From an uncultured Lysobacteraceae bacterium (GTDB lineage: Bacteria; Pseudomonadota; Gammaproteobacteria; Xanthomonadales; Rhodanobacteraceae): 20,719 nt of DNA. The DNA lies in NCBI GenBank assembly GCA_946482585.1, contig CAMLSI010000024.1, positions 1-20,719 on the forward strand. Direction: 5' to 3'. The position numbers and the translations under genes are program-made. Positions 14,401 through 20,719 of the stretch are shown in pieces (within the stretch, counting starts at the first letter, position 1; each line of letters opens with the position of its first letter). The notes beneath the pieces were generated by a model, which did not search any database, was not told where the DNA came from, and saw nothing but the letters and a program-made list of their open reading frames with translations.

Positions 14401-15339
14401 ATGACTCCGACCCGCGTGATCGATTCCCATACCGGCGGCGAACCCACGCGCGTCGTCATCGCCGGCGGTCCCGATCTCGCCGGACGTGATCCGGTTTCGG
14501 CACGCGACTGGCTGCAGCGCGAGCAAGACCACTGGCGCCGGGCGATCGTCTGCGAACCGCGCGGCAACGACGTGCTCGTCGGCGCCTATCTGCTGGCACC
14601 GACGCGGAAGGACTGCATTGCCGGCGTCGTGTTCTTCAACAATGTCGGCTATCTCGGCATGTGCGGACACGGCACCATCGGCGTCGTCGAGACCCTGCGT
14701 CACCTCGGTCGCGTGCAGCCCGGCCGCTTCCAGGTCGAGACGCCGGTCGGCGTGATCGCGGTCGAACTCGAACCCGACGGACGCGTCACGATCGCGAATG
14801 TGCCCAGCTATCGCCACGCCGCGCGCGTGCCCGTCGACGTGCCGGGCCACGGCGTCGTCCATGGCGATATCGCGTGGGGCGGCAACTGGTTCTTTCTCGT
14901 CGACGATCACGGTCTCGCGCTCGATCGCGCGAACATACCCGCACTGATGGACTGCACGGTCGCGATCCGCCGCGCGCTCGATCGCGACGGCATCCGCGGT
15001 CGCGACGACGGTGAGATCGATCATGTCGAACTCGTCGCCGCGTCGCCCGACGACGGCGTGGACGCGCGCAATTTCGTGCTGTGTCCGGGGCTGGCCTACG
15101 ACCGCTCGCCCTGCGGCACCGGCACCAGCGCGAAGCTCGCCTGCCTCGCGGCCGACGGCGCGCTCGCTCCGGGCGAAACCTGGCGCCAGCAGAGCGTGAT
15201 CGGCAGCGAATTCCAGGCGAGCTACCGGCGCATCGATGCGGACACGGTGCAGCCGATGGTCAGCGGTCGCGCGCACGTCGTCGCCGACGTCACCTTGTTG
15301 TTCGATGCGACCGATCCGTTCGCCTGGGGCTTCGCGTGA
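14401..15339 (+). CDS. lhpA: 4-hydroxyproline 2-epimerase (proline racemase family)
   Basis: This 312-residue cytoplasmic enzyme converts trans-4-hydroxy-L-proline to cis-4-hydroxy-D-proline, the first step of bacterial hydroxyproline breakdown. Family motifs are RVIDSHTGGEPTRVV at the N-terminus, GMCGHGTIG with Cys88, and DRSPCGTGTSAK with Cys238. These are the two catalytic thiols that act as acid and base. The second Cys rules out the related trans-3-hydroxyproline dehydratases, which have Thr there. Choice of hydroxyproline over proline is supported by the neighbours, not by residues I can certify. ATG 14401 starts at the conserved N-terminus although the Shine-Dalgarno is weak. The stop overlaps the next gene's GTG start by 4 bases. 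Confidence 0.93.
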   Translation: MTPTRVIDSHTGGEPTRVVIAGGPDLAGRDPVSARDWLQREQDHWRRAIVCEPRGNDVLVGAYLLAPTRKDCIAGVVFFNNVGYLGMCGHGTIGVVETLRHLGRVQPGRFQVETPVGVIAVELEPDGRVTIANVPSYRHAARVPVDVPGHGVVHGDIAWGGNWFFLVDDHGLALDRANIPALMDCTVAIRRALDRDGIRGRDDGEIDHVELVAASPDDGVDARNFVLCPGLAYDRSPCGTGTSAKLACLAADGALAPGETWRQQSVIGSEFQASYRRIDADTVQPMVSGRAHVVADVTLLFDATDPFAWGFA

Positions 15340-16466
15340 AAACCGACGTCCTCGTCGTCGGCGGCGGCATCGTCGGTTGCGCGATCGCCGAACGGCTCGC
15401 GCGCGACGGCGTCGCGGTCTGCGTGATCGAACGCGACGTCGTCGGCGGCGGCGCCACGGCCGCGTCGATGGGACACCTCGTCGTGCTCGACGATGACGCC
15501 GAAGAGTTGAGCCTGTCCGCGTACTCGTGCGCGCGCTGGAGCGAGCTCGCCGCCTCGCTGCCGGCGGCGGCCGAGTACCGCCGCATCGGCACGCTGTGGA
15601 TCGCGCGCAACGAGGCGGAGCTCGCCGAGGCCGAGCGCAAGCGCGAACGTCTCGGTTCCGCCGGCATCCGCGCCGAGCGCGTGTCGGCCGCGCGACTGCA
15701 GACGCTGGAGCCGGCGCTGACGCCGACGCTCGCCGGCGGGCTGCACGTGCCGGCCGATGCCGTGATCTATCCGCCGGTGGCGGCGATGTGGCTCGCGCAG
15801 CGCGCCGTCGCCGCGGGTGCGCAGTTGCGCTGCGGCGTTTCGGTCGAGGCGATCGGCGATCGCGAAGCAGTGCTGTCCGACGGCAGCCGCATCGCCGCGG
15901 GCCGCATCGTCATTGCGAACGGATGCGCCGTGCCGGAGCTGCTGCCCGGCGTTCCGGTGCGCAAGCGCAAGGGCCATCTGCTGATCACGACGCGCATGCG
16001 GCCGGCCGTGCGGCATCAACTCGTCGAACTCGGCTACATGCAGAGCGCACATGGCACGAATACCGAGTCGGTCGCCTTCAACGTGCAGCCGCGTCCGACC
16101 GGGCAATTGCTGCTCGGCTCGACACGGCAGTTCGACGATCACGCGACCGATGTCACGCCGCGGCTGCTGCAGCGCCTGATCGCGCGCGCCGCGGAATACT
16201 TACCGGGTCTGTCGCAGATGACGGCGTTGCGCGCATGGACCGGATTCCGTCCGACGACGCCCGATCACCGCCCGCTGATCGGGCCGTGGCCGCAGCGCGA
16301 CGGCGTCTGGCTCGCCTGCGGTCACGAAGGCCTCGGCATCACGACGGCGCTCGGCACGGCGGATCTGCTCGCCGCGCAACTGCTGGGTCTGGCCTTGCCG
16401 TTCGACGCGAAGCCCTACGCCCCCGCGCGATTCGCCGCGAGCAGCGAGCAGCGTCATGTCGTCTGA
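15336..16466 (+). CDS. lhpB: FAD-dependent D-amino-acid-oxidase-type subunit, probable D-hydroxyproline dehydrogenase catalytic subunit
   Basis: The 376-residue protein is a DadA/DAO-fold flavoprotein. It has the N-terminal dinucleotide-binding motif VLVVGGGIVGCAIAERLARDGVAVCVIERD (residues 5-33) and the C-terminal FAD region RAWTGFRPTTPDHRPLIGPW with CGHEGLGITTALGTADLL. In heteromeric D-hydroxyproline dehydrogenases, as described in Pseudomonas aeruginosa, such a subunit oxidises cis-4-hydroxy-D-proline to pyrroline-4-hydroxy-2-carboxylate. Partner subunits follow immediately here. The start is GTG at 15336, overlapping the epimerase stop (GTGA); no better start exists before the Rossmann motif. 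Its 3' end overlaps the [2Fe-2S] gene by 11 bases. A role on D-proline or another D-amino acid is an alternative. Confidence 0.87.
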   Translation: MKTDVLVVGGGIVGCAIAERLARDGVAVCVIERDVVGGGATAASMGHLVVLDDDAEELSLSAYSCARWSELAASLPAAAEYRRIGTLWIARNEAELAEAERKRERLGSAGIRAERVSAARLQTLEPALTPTLAGGLHVPADAVIYPPVAAMWLAQRAVAAGAQLRCGVSVEAIGDREAVLSDGSRIAAGRIVIANGCAVPELLPGVPVRKRKGHLLITTRMRPAVRHQLVELGYMQSAHGTNTESVAFNVQPRPTGQLLLGSTRQFDDHATDVTPRLLQRLIARAAEYLPGLSQMTALRAWTGFRPTTPDHRPLIGPWPQRDGVWLACGHEGLGITTALGTADLLAAQLLGLALPFDAKPYAPARFAASSEQRHVV

Positions 16467-16701
16467 AGTGCGCCTGCGCATCGACGGCACCGAGATCTGG
16501 GTACCCGCCGGCATCTCGGTGGCGGCCGCGCTGCGCCATGCCGGCTACGAAGCGACGCGACGCGCCTTCGATGCGAGTCCGCGAGCCGCGTTCTGCGGCA
16601 TGGGCGTGTGTTTCGAATGCCGCGTGCGCATCGGGGGCATCGAACGGCTGGGCTGTCTCGTGCGGGTTGCGGACGATATGGACATACGCTGCGATGCCTG
16701 A
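16456..16701 (+). CDS. Small [2Fe-2S] ferredoxin-like subunit of the dehydrogenase
   Basis: This 81-residue protein has the plant-type ferredoxin-like pattern C-X4-C-X2-C-X11-C at Cys47, Cys52, Cys55 and Cys67 (FCGMGVCFEC, then LGC). It should hold one [2Fe-2S] cluster. Small proteins of this kind are the electron-transfer subunit of heteromeric D-hydroxyproline dehydrogenase and of related opine, octopine and hydrogen-cyanide-synthase-type enzymes. It probably passes electrons from the flavin subunits onward. ATG 16456 lies inside the preceding gene, preceded by GAGCAGCG, and its stop overlaps the next start (ATGCCTGA, 8 bases). The placement between the two flavoproteins is the typical subunit order. 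Confidence 0.9.
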   Translation: MSSEVRLRIDGTEIWVPAGISVAAALRHAGYEATRRAFDASPRAAFCGMGVCFECRVRIGGIERLGCLVRVADDMDIRCDA

Positions 16702-17977
16702 ATTGCGCACGGAAATTCTCGTGGTCGGCGCCGGGCCGGCCGGTATTGCCGCGGCGGTCAGCGCCGAGCGCGCCGGCGCGCGCGCGCTGCTCGTCGACAT
16801 GCAGGCCGAACCCGGCGGGCAGATCTGGCGCGGGCAGTGGACGCGGCCGACGCTTGCGTCGGCGCGGGACTGGCTGAACGCGCTGCGGCGCTCGCCGGTC
16901 GAAACGCGTTACGGCCTGCGCCTCATCGATTTCGCCGAGCCGGGTCTGGCCGTGTTCGACAGTGCCGACGGCGCCGTGCGCGTGCGTTGCGAGCGCCTCG
17001 TGATCGCGGCCGGCGCGCGCGAGCGGCAGCTGCCGTTCCCGGGCTGGACGCTGCCCGGTGTGTTCGGTGCCGGCGGCCTGCAGGTGCTCGTCAAGAACGG
17101 CTGGCCGATCGACGGACGGCGCGTGGTCGTCGCCGGCAGCGGTCCGCTGCTGCTCGCCGCGGCCGCGACCGTGCGCGCGGCCGGCGCAGAAGTCGTCTGC
17201 ATCGCCGAACAGCGCGGCACGCGTGATCTCGCGCGTTTCGCCCTGTCGCTCGCGCCGAATCCGGGCAAATGGCTGCAGGCGGCGAGCTTGCGTGCGAAGC
17301 TGGCCGGCGTGCCGTATCGTCGCAATGCCTGGGTCGAGCGCGTCGACGGCGGTGGTCGCGTCGAGAGCATTCGCCTGCGCGTCGGCACGCGCAGCGAACG
17401 CATGGACTGCGATGCGCTCGCGATCGGCTACGGCCTCGTGCCGAATACCGAGATCGCGCGTCTGCTCGGCTGCGAGGTGCGCGACGGCGCCGTGGTCGTC
17501 GACGCGCACCAGCACACCAGCGTGCCCGGGATCTATTGCGCGGGCGAGGTCTGCGGCATCGGCGGCGTCGATCAGGCGTTGGTGCAGGGCGAGATCGCCG
17601 GCCGCGCTGCGGCCGGCGGCGCGACGACGTCGTTCGCGCTGAACCTGGCGCGGACGCGCAGCGCGCATTTCGCGCGCGCGCTGCGTCGCGCGTTTCCATT
17701 GCGCGACGAACTGCGCCGCCTCGCGAGCGACGACACGCTCGTCTGCCGCTGCGAGAGCGTGACGTTCGGCCAGGCCAGCGCGTGCCGCAGCCAGCGCGAC
17801 GCGCGCCTGCACACGCGGCTCGGTATGGGGCACTGCCAGGCGCGCCTTTGCGGCGCGGCCGGCGAATTCCTTTTCGGTTGGGACGCGGAGGCGACGGTGC
17901 GTCCGCCGCTCGCGCCGGCCCGACTGTCCTGTTTCACCGTTGTCCGTTCCGAAGCCACTCGACAGGAATCTCCATGA
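16694..17977 (+). CDS. FAD/NAD(P)-type oxidoreductase with BFD-like [2Fe-2S] domain, probable D-hydroxyproline dehydrogenase subunit
   Basis: The 427-residue product resembles the large subunit of heteromeric opine- or hydroxyproline-type dehydrogenases. The N-terminal FAD motif is ILVVGAGPAGIAAAVSAERAGARALLVD, followed by EPGGQIWRGQ. A second dinucleotide fold begins RRVVVAGSGPLLLAAAATVRAAGA, and TSVPGIYCAGEVCGIGGVDQALVQGEIAG is the FAD C-terminal motif. A C-terminal BFD-like cluster has Cys351, Cys353, Cys381 and Cys386 (VCRCE; GHCQARLC). The BFD helix region between the cysteine pairs (27 residues) looks short for the family. ATG 16694 overlaps the small subunit's stop; its own stop overlaps the next ATG (ATGA). 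Which flavin is catalytic here cannot be read from sequence alone. Confidence 0.87.
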   Translation: MPELRTEILVVGAGPAGIAAAVSAERAGARALLVDMQAEPGGQIWRGQWTRPTLASARDWLNALRRSPVETRYGLRLIDFAEPGLAVFDSADGAVRVRCERLVIAAGARERQLPFPGWTLPGVFGAGGLQVLVKNGWPIDGRRVVVAGSGPLLLAAAATVRAAGAEVVCIAEQRGTRDLARFALSLAPNPGKWLQAASLRAKLAGVPYRRNAWVERVDGGGRVESIRLRVGTRSERMDCDALAIGYGLVPNTEIARLLGCEVRDGAVVVDAHQHTSVPGIYCAGEVCGIGGVDQALVQGEIAGRAAAGGATTSFALNLARTRSAHFARALRRAFPLRDELRRLASDDTLVCRCESVTFGQASACRSQRDARLHTRLGMGHCQARLCGAAGEFLFGWDAEATVRPPLAPARLSCFTVVRSEATRQESP

Positions 17978-18873
17978 GCACCATCTGGCAAGGCGTGCTG
18001 CCCGCCATCACCACTCCGTTCGACGTCGATCTCGCGATCGATCATGCCTTCGTCACTCAGCACGTGCGCTGGCTCATCGACAACGGCTGCAAGGGCATCA
18101 TTCCCTGCGGTTCGCTCGGCGAAGGCGCGACCTTGTCGTTCGACGAGAAAGTCGCGCTGATCAAGACCTGCGTCGCCGCGACCGAAGGCCGCGTTCCGGT
18201 GATTCCGGGCATCGCGGCGCTGTCGACCGACGAAGCCGTGCGCCTGGCCAAGGCCAGCGCGGAGGCCGGCTGCGGCGGTCTCATGGTGCTGCCGCCTTAT
18301 GTCTATTCGAGCGACTGGCGCGAAATGAAGGCTCACGTGTCGGCGGTGATCGCCGCGACCGCGCTGCCGTGCATGCTCTACAACAATCCGCCGGCCTACA
18401 AGACCGATTTCAGCGCGGCACAGGTCGCCGAGCTCGCGCGCGAACACGCCAATCTGCAGGCGGTCAAGGAATCCAGCGGCGATTCGCGCCGCGTGACCGC
18501 GCTCGTCGCACTGCTCGGCGAGCGCGTGCGCGTCGGCGTCGGCCTCGACGACATGGTCTGTGAAGGTGTCGCCGCCGGTGCGGAGTTCTGGGTCGCCGGC
18601 ACGGTCAACGCGCTGCCGAAGGAATCGGTCGCGCAGTTCGAACTCGCGAAGGCCGGACGCTGGGACGAGGCGCAGGCGCTGTATCGCTGGCACCTGCCGC
18701 TGCTGCGTCTGGACACCGTCGTGAAGTTCGTACAGCTGATCAAGCTGACCCAGCAGGAAGCCGGCATGGGCCACGAGCGCGTGCGCGCGCCGCGGCTCGA
18801 ACTTGTCGGTGCCGAACGCGAGGAAGCGCTCGCGATCATCCGCAAGGCATTGCGCGAGCGGCCGGTGGTCTGA
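17974..18873 (+). CDS. lhpC: DapA-family lyase, probable pyrroline-4-hydroxy-2-carboxylate deaminase
   Basis: This 299-residue TIM-barrel enzyme belongs to the dihydrodipicolinate synthase/N-acetylneuraminate lyase family. It has the conserved GSLGEGATLSFDEK region near 47-59, Tyr136 in MLYNNPP and the Schiff-base Lys165 in LQAVKESSGD. In hydroxyproline operons this family member dehydrates and deaminates pyrroline-4-hydroxy-2-carboxylate to 2-oxoglutarate semialdehyde. Lysine-pathway DapA is unlikely because the gene is embedded in the hydroxyproline operon and overlaps the preceding gene (ATGA). AGGA 7 bases before ATG 17974 supports this start. The upstream in-frame extension belongs to an unrelated shadow frame. 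The next gene follows after 118 bases. Confidence 0.9.
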   Translation: MSTIWQGVLPAITTPFDVDLAIDHAFVTQHVRWLIDNGCKGIIPCGSLGEGATLSFDEKVALIKTCVAATEGRVPVIPGIAALSTDEAVRLAKASAEAGCGGLMVLPPYVYSSDWREMKAHVSAVIAATALPCMLYNNPPAYKTDFSAAQVAELAREHANLQAVKESSGDSRRVTALVALLGERVRVGVGLDDMVCEGVAAGAEFWVAGTVNALPKESVAQFELAKAGRWDEAQALYRWHLPLLRLDTVVKFVQLIKLTQQEAGMGHERVRAPRLELVGAEREEALAIIRKALRERPVV

Positions 18874-18899
18874 GCGATCGCGGCCGCAGCCGATGAAGA

Positions 18900-18926
18900 A
18901 TGCGGCGCGTCGTCGGCGCGCCGCAT
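18900..18926 (+). other. Perfect hairpin inside the hydroxyproline operon
   Basis: ATGCGGCGCG (18900-18909) and CGCGCCGCAT (18917-18926) form a 10-bp stem with a 7-base loop, in the 118-base gap between the deaminase and aldehyde dehydrogenase genes. No T-run follows. It could reduce read-through, protect the upstream mRNA, or mark the end of a separate transcript. Confidence 0.5.
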
Positions 18927-18991
18927 CGCGCAGGGCGTTATCGTTGCGTGCGGCGCCAGCACGCATCCCGAACCCGGACACAGGTGTATTG

Positions 18992-20563
18992 ATGTATACG
19001 ATTGGCGGAATTTCCCTTGTTGCCGGCACTGTCGGCGAGCGCGGCGGCGCGCCGTTTCACGGTGCCGATCCTTCGACCGGCGTTGCGCTGGAGCCCGTCT
19101 TCCACAGTGCGACTGACGCCGACGTCGAGCGCGCCGTGCGCCAGGCCGCGGCGGCAGCGCAGGAGCTCGCCGCGCGCAGCGGTGCCGCGCGCGCGACGCT
19201 GCTGCGCGCGATCGCCGAAGAGCTCGAACTCGCGCGCTCCGATTTCGAACGGCTGGTGCCGCTCGAGACGGCGTTGCCGGCCGCGCGTGCGAACGGCGAA
19301 CTCGGGCGCACCATAGGGCAACTGCGCCTGTTCGCCGATCTCGTCGCCGAGGGCAGCTGGGTCGATGCGCGCATCGATCATGCGGATCCGCAACGACAGC
19401 CGCTGCCACGGCCCGATGTCCGCTCGATGCGCCGGCCGCTCGGTCCCGTCGTCGTGTTCGGCGCGAGCAATTTCCCGCTCGCGTTCTCGGTCGCGGGCGG
19501 CGATACCGCGAGTGCACTCGCGGCCGGTTGCCCCGTGATCGTCAAGGCGCATCCGGCGCATCCGGCCACGAGCGAACGCGCCGGCGCGGCGATCGCCGCC
19601 GCAGTCGCGCGCTGCGGTTTTCCGCCGGGCACGTTCTCGCTGCTGTTCGACGCGGGGCATGCGGTCGGTGCGGCGCTGGTGCGTCATCCGGCCGTCTGCG
19701 CCGTCGCTTTCACGGGATCGACCGCGGGCGGGCGTGCACTCATGGACATTGCTGCGGCGCGTGCGCGACCGATTCCGGTATTCGCGGAAATGGGCAGCAT
19801 CAATCCGGTGTTTGTGCTGCCAGCCGCGCTGGCGGCGCGCGGCGGCGCCATCGCCGAACAGTTGCATGCGTCGGTGCTGCAAGGCGTCGGCCAGTTCTGC
19901 ACGAGCCCGGGCGTCATCGTGTTGCCGCAGGGCAGCGACGGCGATGCACTGCGCGATTCGCTGCGCGAACGTTTCGCGGCGTCGGCCGCGGCGCCCATGC
20001 TGACCGTGACGATCGCGCAGAAGCATGCGGCGGGCGCGGCGCAGCTCGCGAGCCGCGACGGAGTCGCCTCGCTGGTCGCGCCCGCGCAGCGCGAGGGGAC
20101 GGCACAGCCGAATCTGTTCGAAGTCGATGCGGCACGATTCGTCGACGATGCGGTACTGCAGGAAGAAGTCTTCGGTCCGACCAGTCTGCTCGTACGCGTG
20201 CGCGATGCGGCGCAGGCGCTGGAACTGGCCGCTGCGCTGCCGGGACAGCTGACGGCCACGGTGATCGCGGATGCGGAAGACGCGGCGGCTGTCGCACCGC
20301 TCGTGGACGCGCTGTCCGCGGTCGCCGGCCGGGTGCTCATGAACGGCGTGCCGACCGGCGTCGAGGTCTGTTCCGCGATGGTCCACGGCGGCCCGTATCC
20401 GGCGAGCTCCGACGCGCAGAGCACATCGGTCGGCACCGCCGCGATCGAACGCTTCGCGCGGCGCGTCTGCTACCAGAACGTGCCCGACGCGCTGTTGCCG
20501 GAAGCGTTGCAGGAAGGCAACCCGCTGGGGATCTCGCGGCTCGTCGACGGCGTACGCAAGTAG
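18992..20563 (+). CDS. 2-oxoglutarate semialdehyde (2,5-dioxovalerate) dehydrogenase
   Basis: This NAD(P)-dependent aldehyde dehydrogenase of 523 residues oxidises 2-oxoglutarate semialdehyde to 2-oxoglutarate, the last step of hydroxyproline breakdown. The cofactor region PLGPVVVFGASNFPLAFSVAGGD (about 150-172) is present, as are VIVKAHPAHPATSE, AFTGSTAGGRAL, catalytic Glu266 in FAEMGSINPV and nucleophile Cys303 in GQFCTSPG. The HGGPYPAS and SVGT elements are typical of this longer ALDH class. The start ATG 18992 is preceded by CAGGTG about 6 bases away and matches the family N-terminus (MYTIGGISLVAG). It lies 118 bases after the deaminase with a hairpin between, so it is probably, but not certainly, in the same transcript. 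Confidence 0.92.
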   Translation: MYTIGGISLVAGTVGERGGAPFHGADPSTGVALEPVFHSATDADVERAVRQAAAAAQELAARSGAARATLLRAIAEELELARSDFERLVPLETALPAARANGELGRTIGQLRLFADLVAEGSWVDARIDHADPQRQPLPRPDVRSMRRPLGPVVVFGASNFPLAFSVAGGDTASALAAGCPVIVKAHPAHPATSERAGAAIAAAVARCGFPPGTFSLLFDAGHAVGAALVRHPAVCAVAFTGSTAGGRALMDIAAARARPIPVFAEMGSINPVFVLPAALAARGGAIAEQLHASVLQGVGQFCTSPGVIVLPQGSDGDALRDSLRERFAASAAAPMLTVTIAQKHAAGAAQLASRDGVASLVAPAQREGTAQPNLFEVDAARFVDDAVLQEEVFGPTSLLVRVRDAAQALELAAALPGQLTATVIADAEDAAAVAPLVDALSAVAGRVLMNGVPTGVEVCSAMVHGGPYPASSDAQSTSVGTAAIERFARRVCYQNVPDALLPEALQEGNPLGISRLVDGVRK

Positions 20564-20582
20564 CGCGGGTTGCGGTTGCGGA

Positions 20583-20719
20583 TCACTTCACCCGCCGCCC
20601 GTGCTTGATCACGATATCGACGCGCGAGAGCAGCGCGATGTGGCGCAGCACGTCGCCGCGCACGGCGATGATGTCGGCGTATTTGCCTTCGGCGACGGTG
20701 CCGTAGTCCTTGTCGGCCT
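20583..20719 (-). CDS. Amidohydrolase family protein, C-terminal fragment (5' end outside window)
   Basis: Only the last 45 or so codons are visible, read leftward from the window edge to a TGA at 20583-20585. The translation contains KDYGTVAEGKYADIIAVRGD, then VLRHIALLSRVDIVIKHGRR and VK. The GTVAEGKYADII and VIKHGR elements are the C-terminal beta-sandwich signature of metal-dependent amidohydrolases of the imidazolonepropionase-like or prolidase-like group. It converges on the aldehyde dehydrogenase with 19 bases between stops. In this setting an Xaa-Pro dipeptidase acting on collagen-derived peptides is an attractive guess, but the active site is not in the window. Confidence 0.75.
   Translation of the reverse strand, partial: ADKDYGTVAEGKYADIIAVRGDVLRHIALLSRVDIVIKHGRRVK

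Noticed and set aside
14401..15339. trans-3-hydroxyproline dehydratase or plain proline racemase
   Set aside because: Cys is present at both catalytic positions (88 and 238), which excludes the Thr-type dehydratase; neighbours favour the 4-hydroxyproline epimerase over proline racemase.
17974..18873. dapA of lysine biosynthesis
   Set aside because: It overlaps the dehydrogenase gene in a hydroxyproline operon, and the last pathway enzyme follows; no lysine genes are nearby.
17572..19029. 485-codon open frame antisense to the dehydrogenase and deaminase genes
   Set aside because: It spans three real genes and has no motif; the + strand genes have clear catalytic residues.

Overview
The window is a high-GC chromosomal segment that looks gammaproteobacterial and most like the Lysobacterales (Xanthomonadales). 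The basis is strong G/C third-position use, the secDF, suhB/trmJ and modABC layouts, and the gene order around the hydroxyproline genes. The placement near Dokdonella-type Rhodanobacteraceae is inference; I saw no rRNA, tRNA, CRISPR, insertion sequence or phage gene.

Region 1 (1-5133) is mostly housekeeping. It holds the 3' end of secD, secF with a clear rho-independent terminator, an unrecognised exported Cys-rich protein, suhB (inositol-monophosphatase family) divergent from trmJ (tRNA methyltransferase), and an ExoD-family membrane protein facing trmJ. Region 2 (5155-8530) has a CNNM/CBS/CorC membrane protein reading left. To its right a PhoU-like DUF47 gene and a Pit phosphate permease form an operon, preceded by three 11-bp direct repeats that look like a Pho box. 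Region 3 (8531-10640) is modABC for molybdate uptake, read leftward, with a short ModC lacking the usual regulatory domain.

Region 4 (10796-20719) is the most interesting part. A PAS-AraC regulator is divergent from a secreted M9-type collagenase with zinc site HEYIH plus Glu532 and a C-terminal PPC domain. A perfect terminator follows the collagenase. Next comes a tightly overlapping run of genes: 4-hydroxyproline epimerase, FAD oxidase-like subunit, small [2Fe-2S] protein, FAD/NAD oxidoreductase with a BFD-like cysteine set, a DapA-family deaminase, and then an aldehyde dehydrogenase. This matches the bacterial trans-4-hydroxy-L-proline pathway: L-Hyp to cis-4-hydroxy-D-proline, to pyrroline-4-hydroxy-2-carboxylate, to 2-oxoglutarate semialdehyde, to 2-oxoglutarate. 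The 3' edge carries the C-terminus of a convergent amidohydrolase.

Hydroxyproline is abundant mainly in collagen, so the collagenase and the catabolic operon plausibly form one 'collagen to TCA cycle' unit. An 11-bp word, TGTGCGATTCG, occurs in both the regulator/collagenase intergenic region and the epimerase upstream region. It is the best candidate operator tying the two halves together. This link is inferred from sequence and needs testing.
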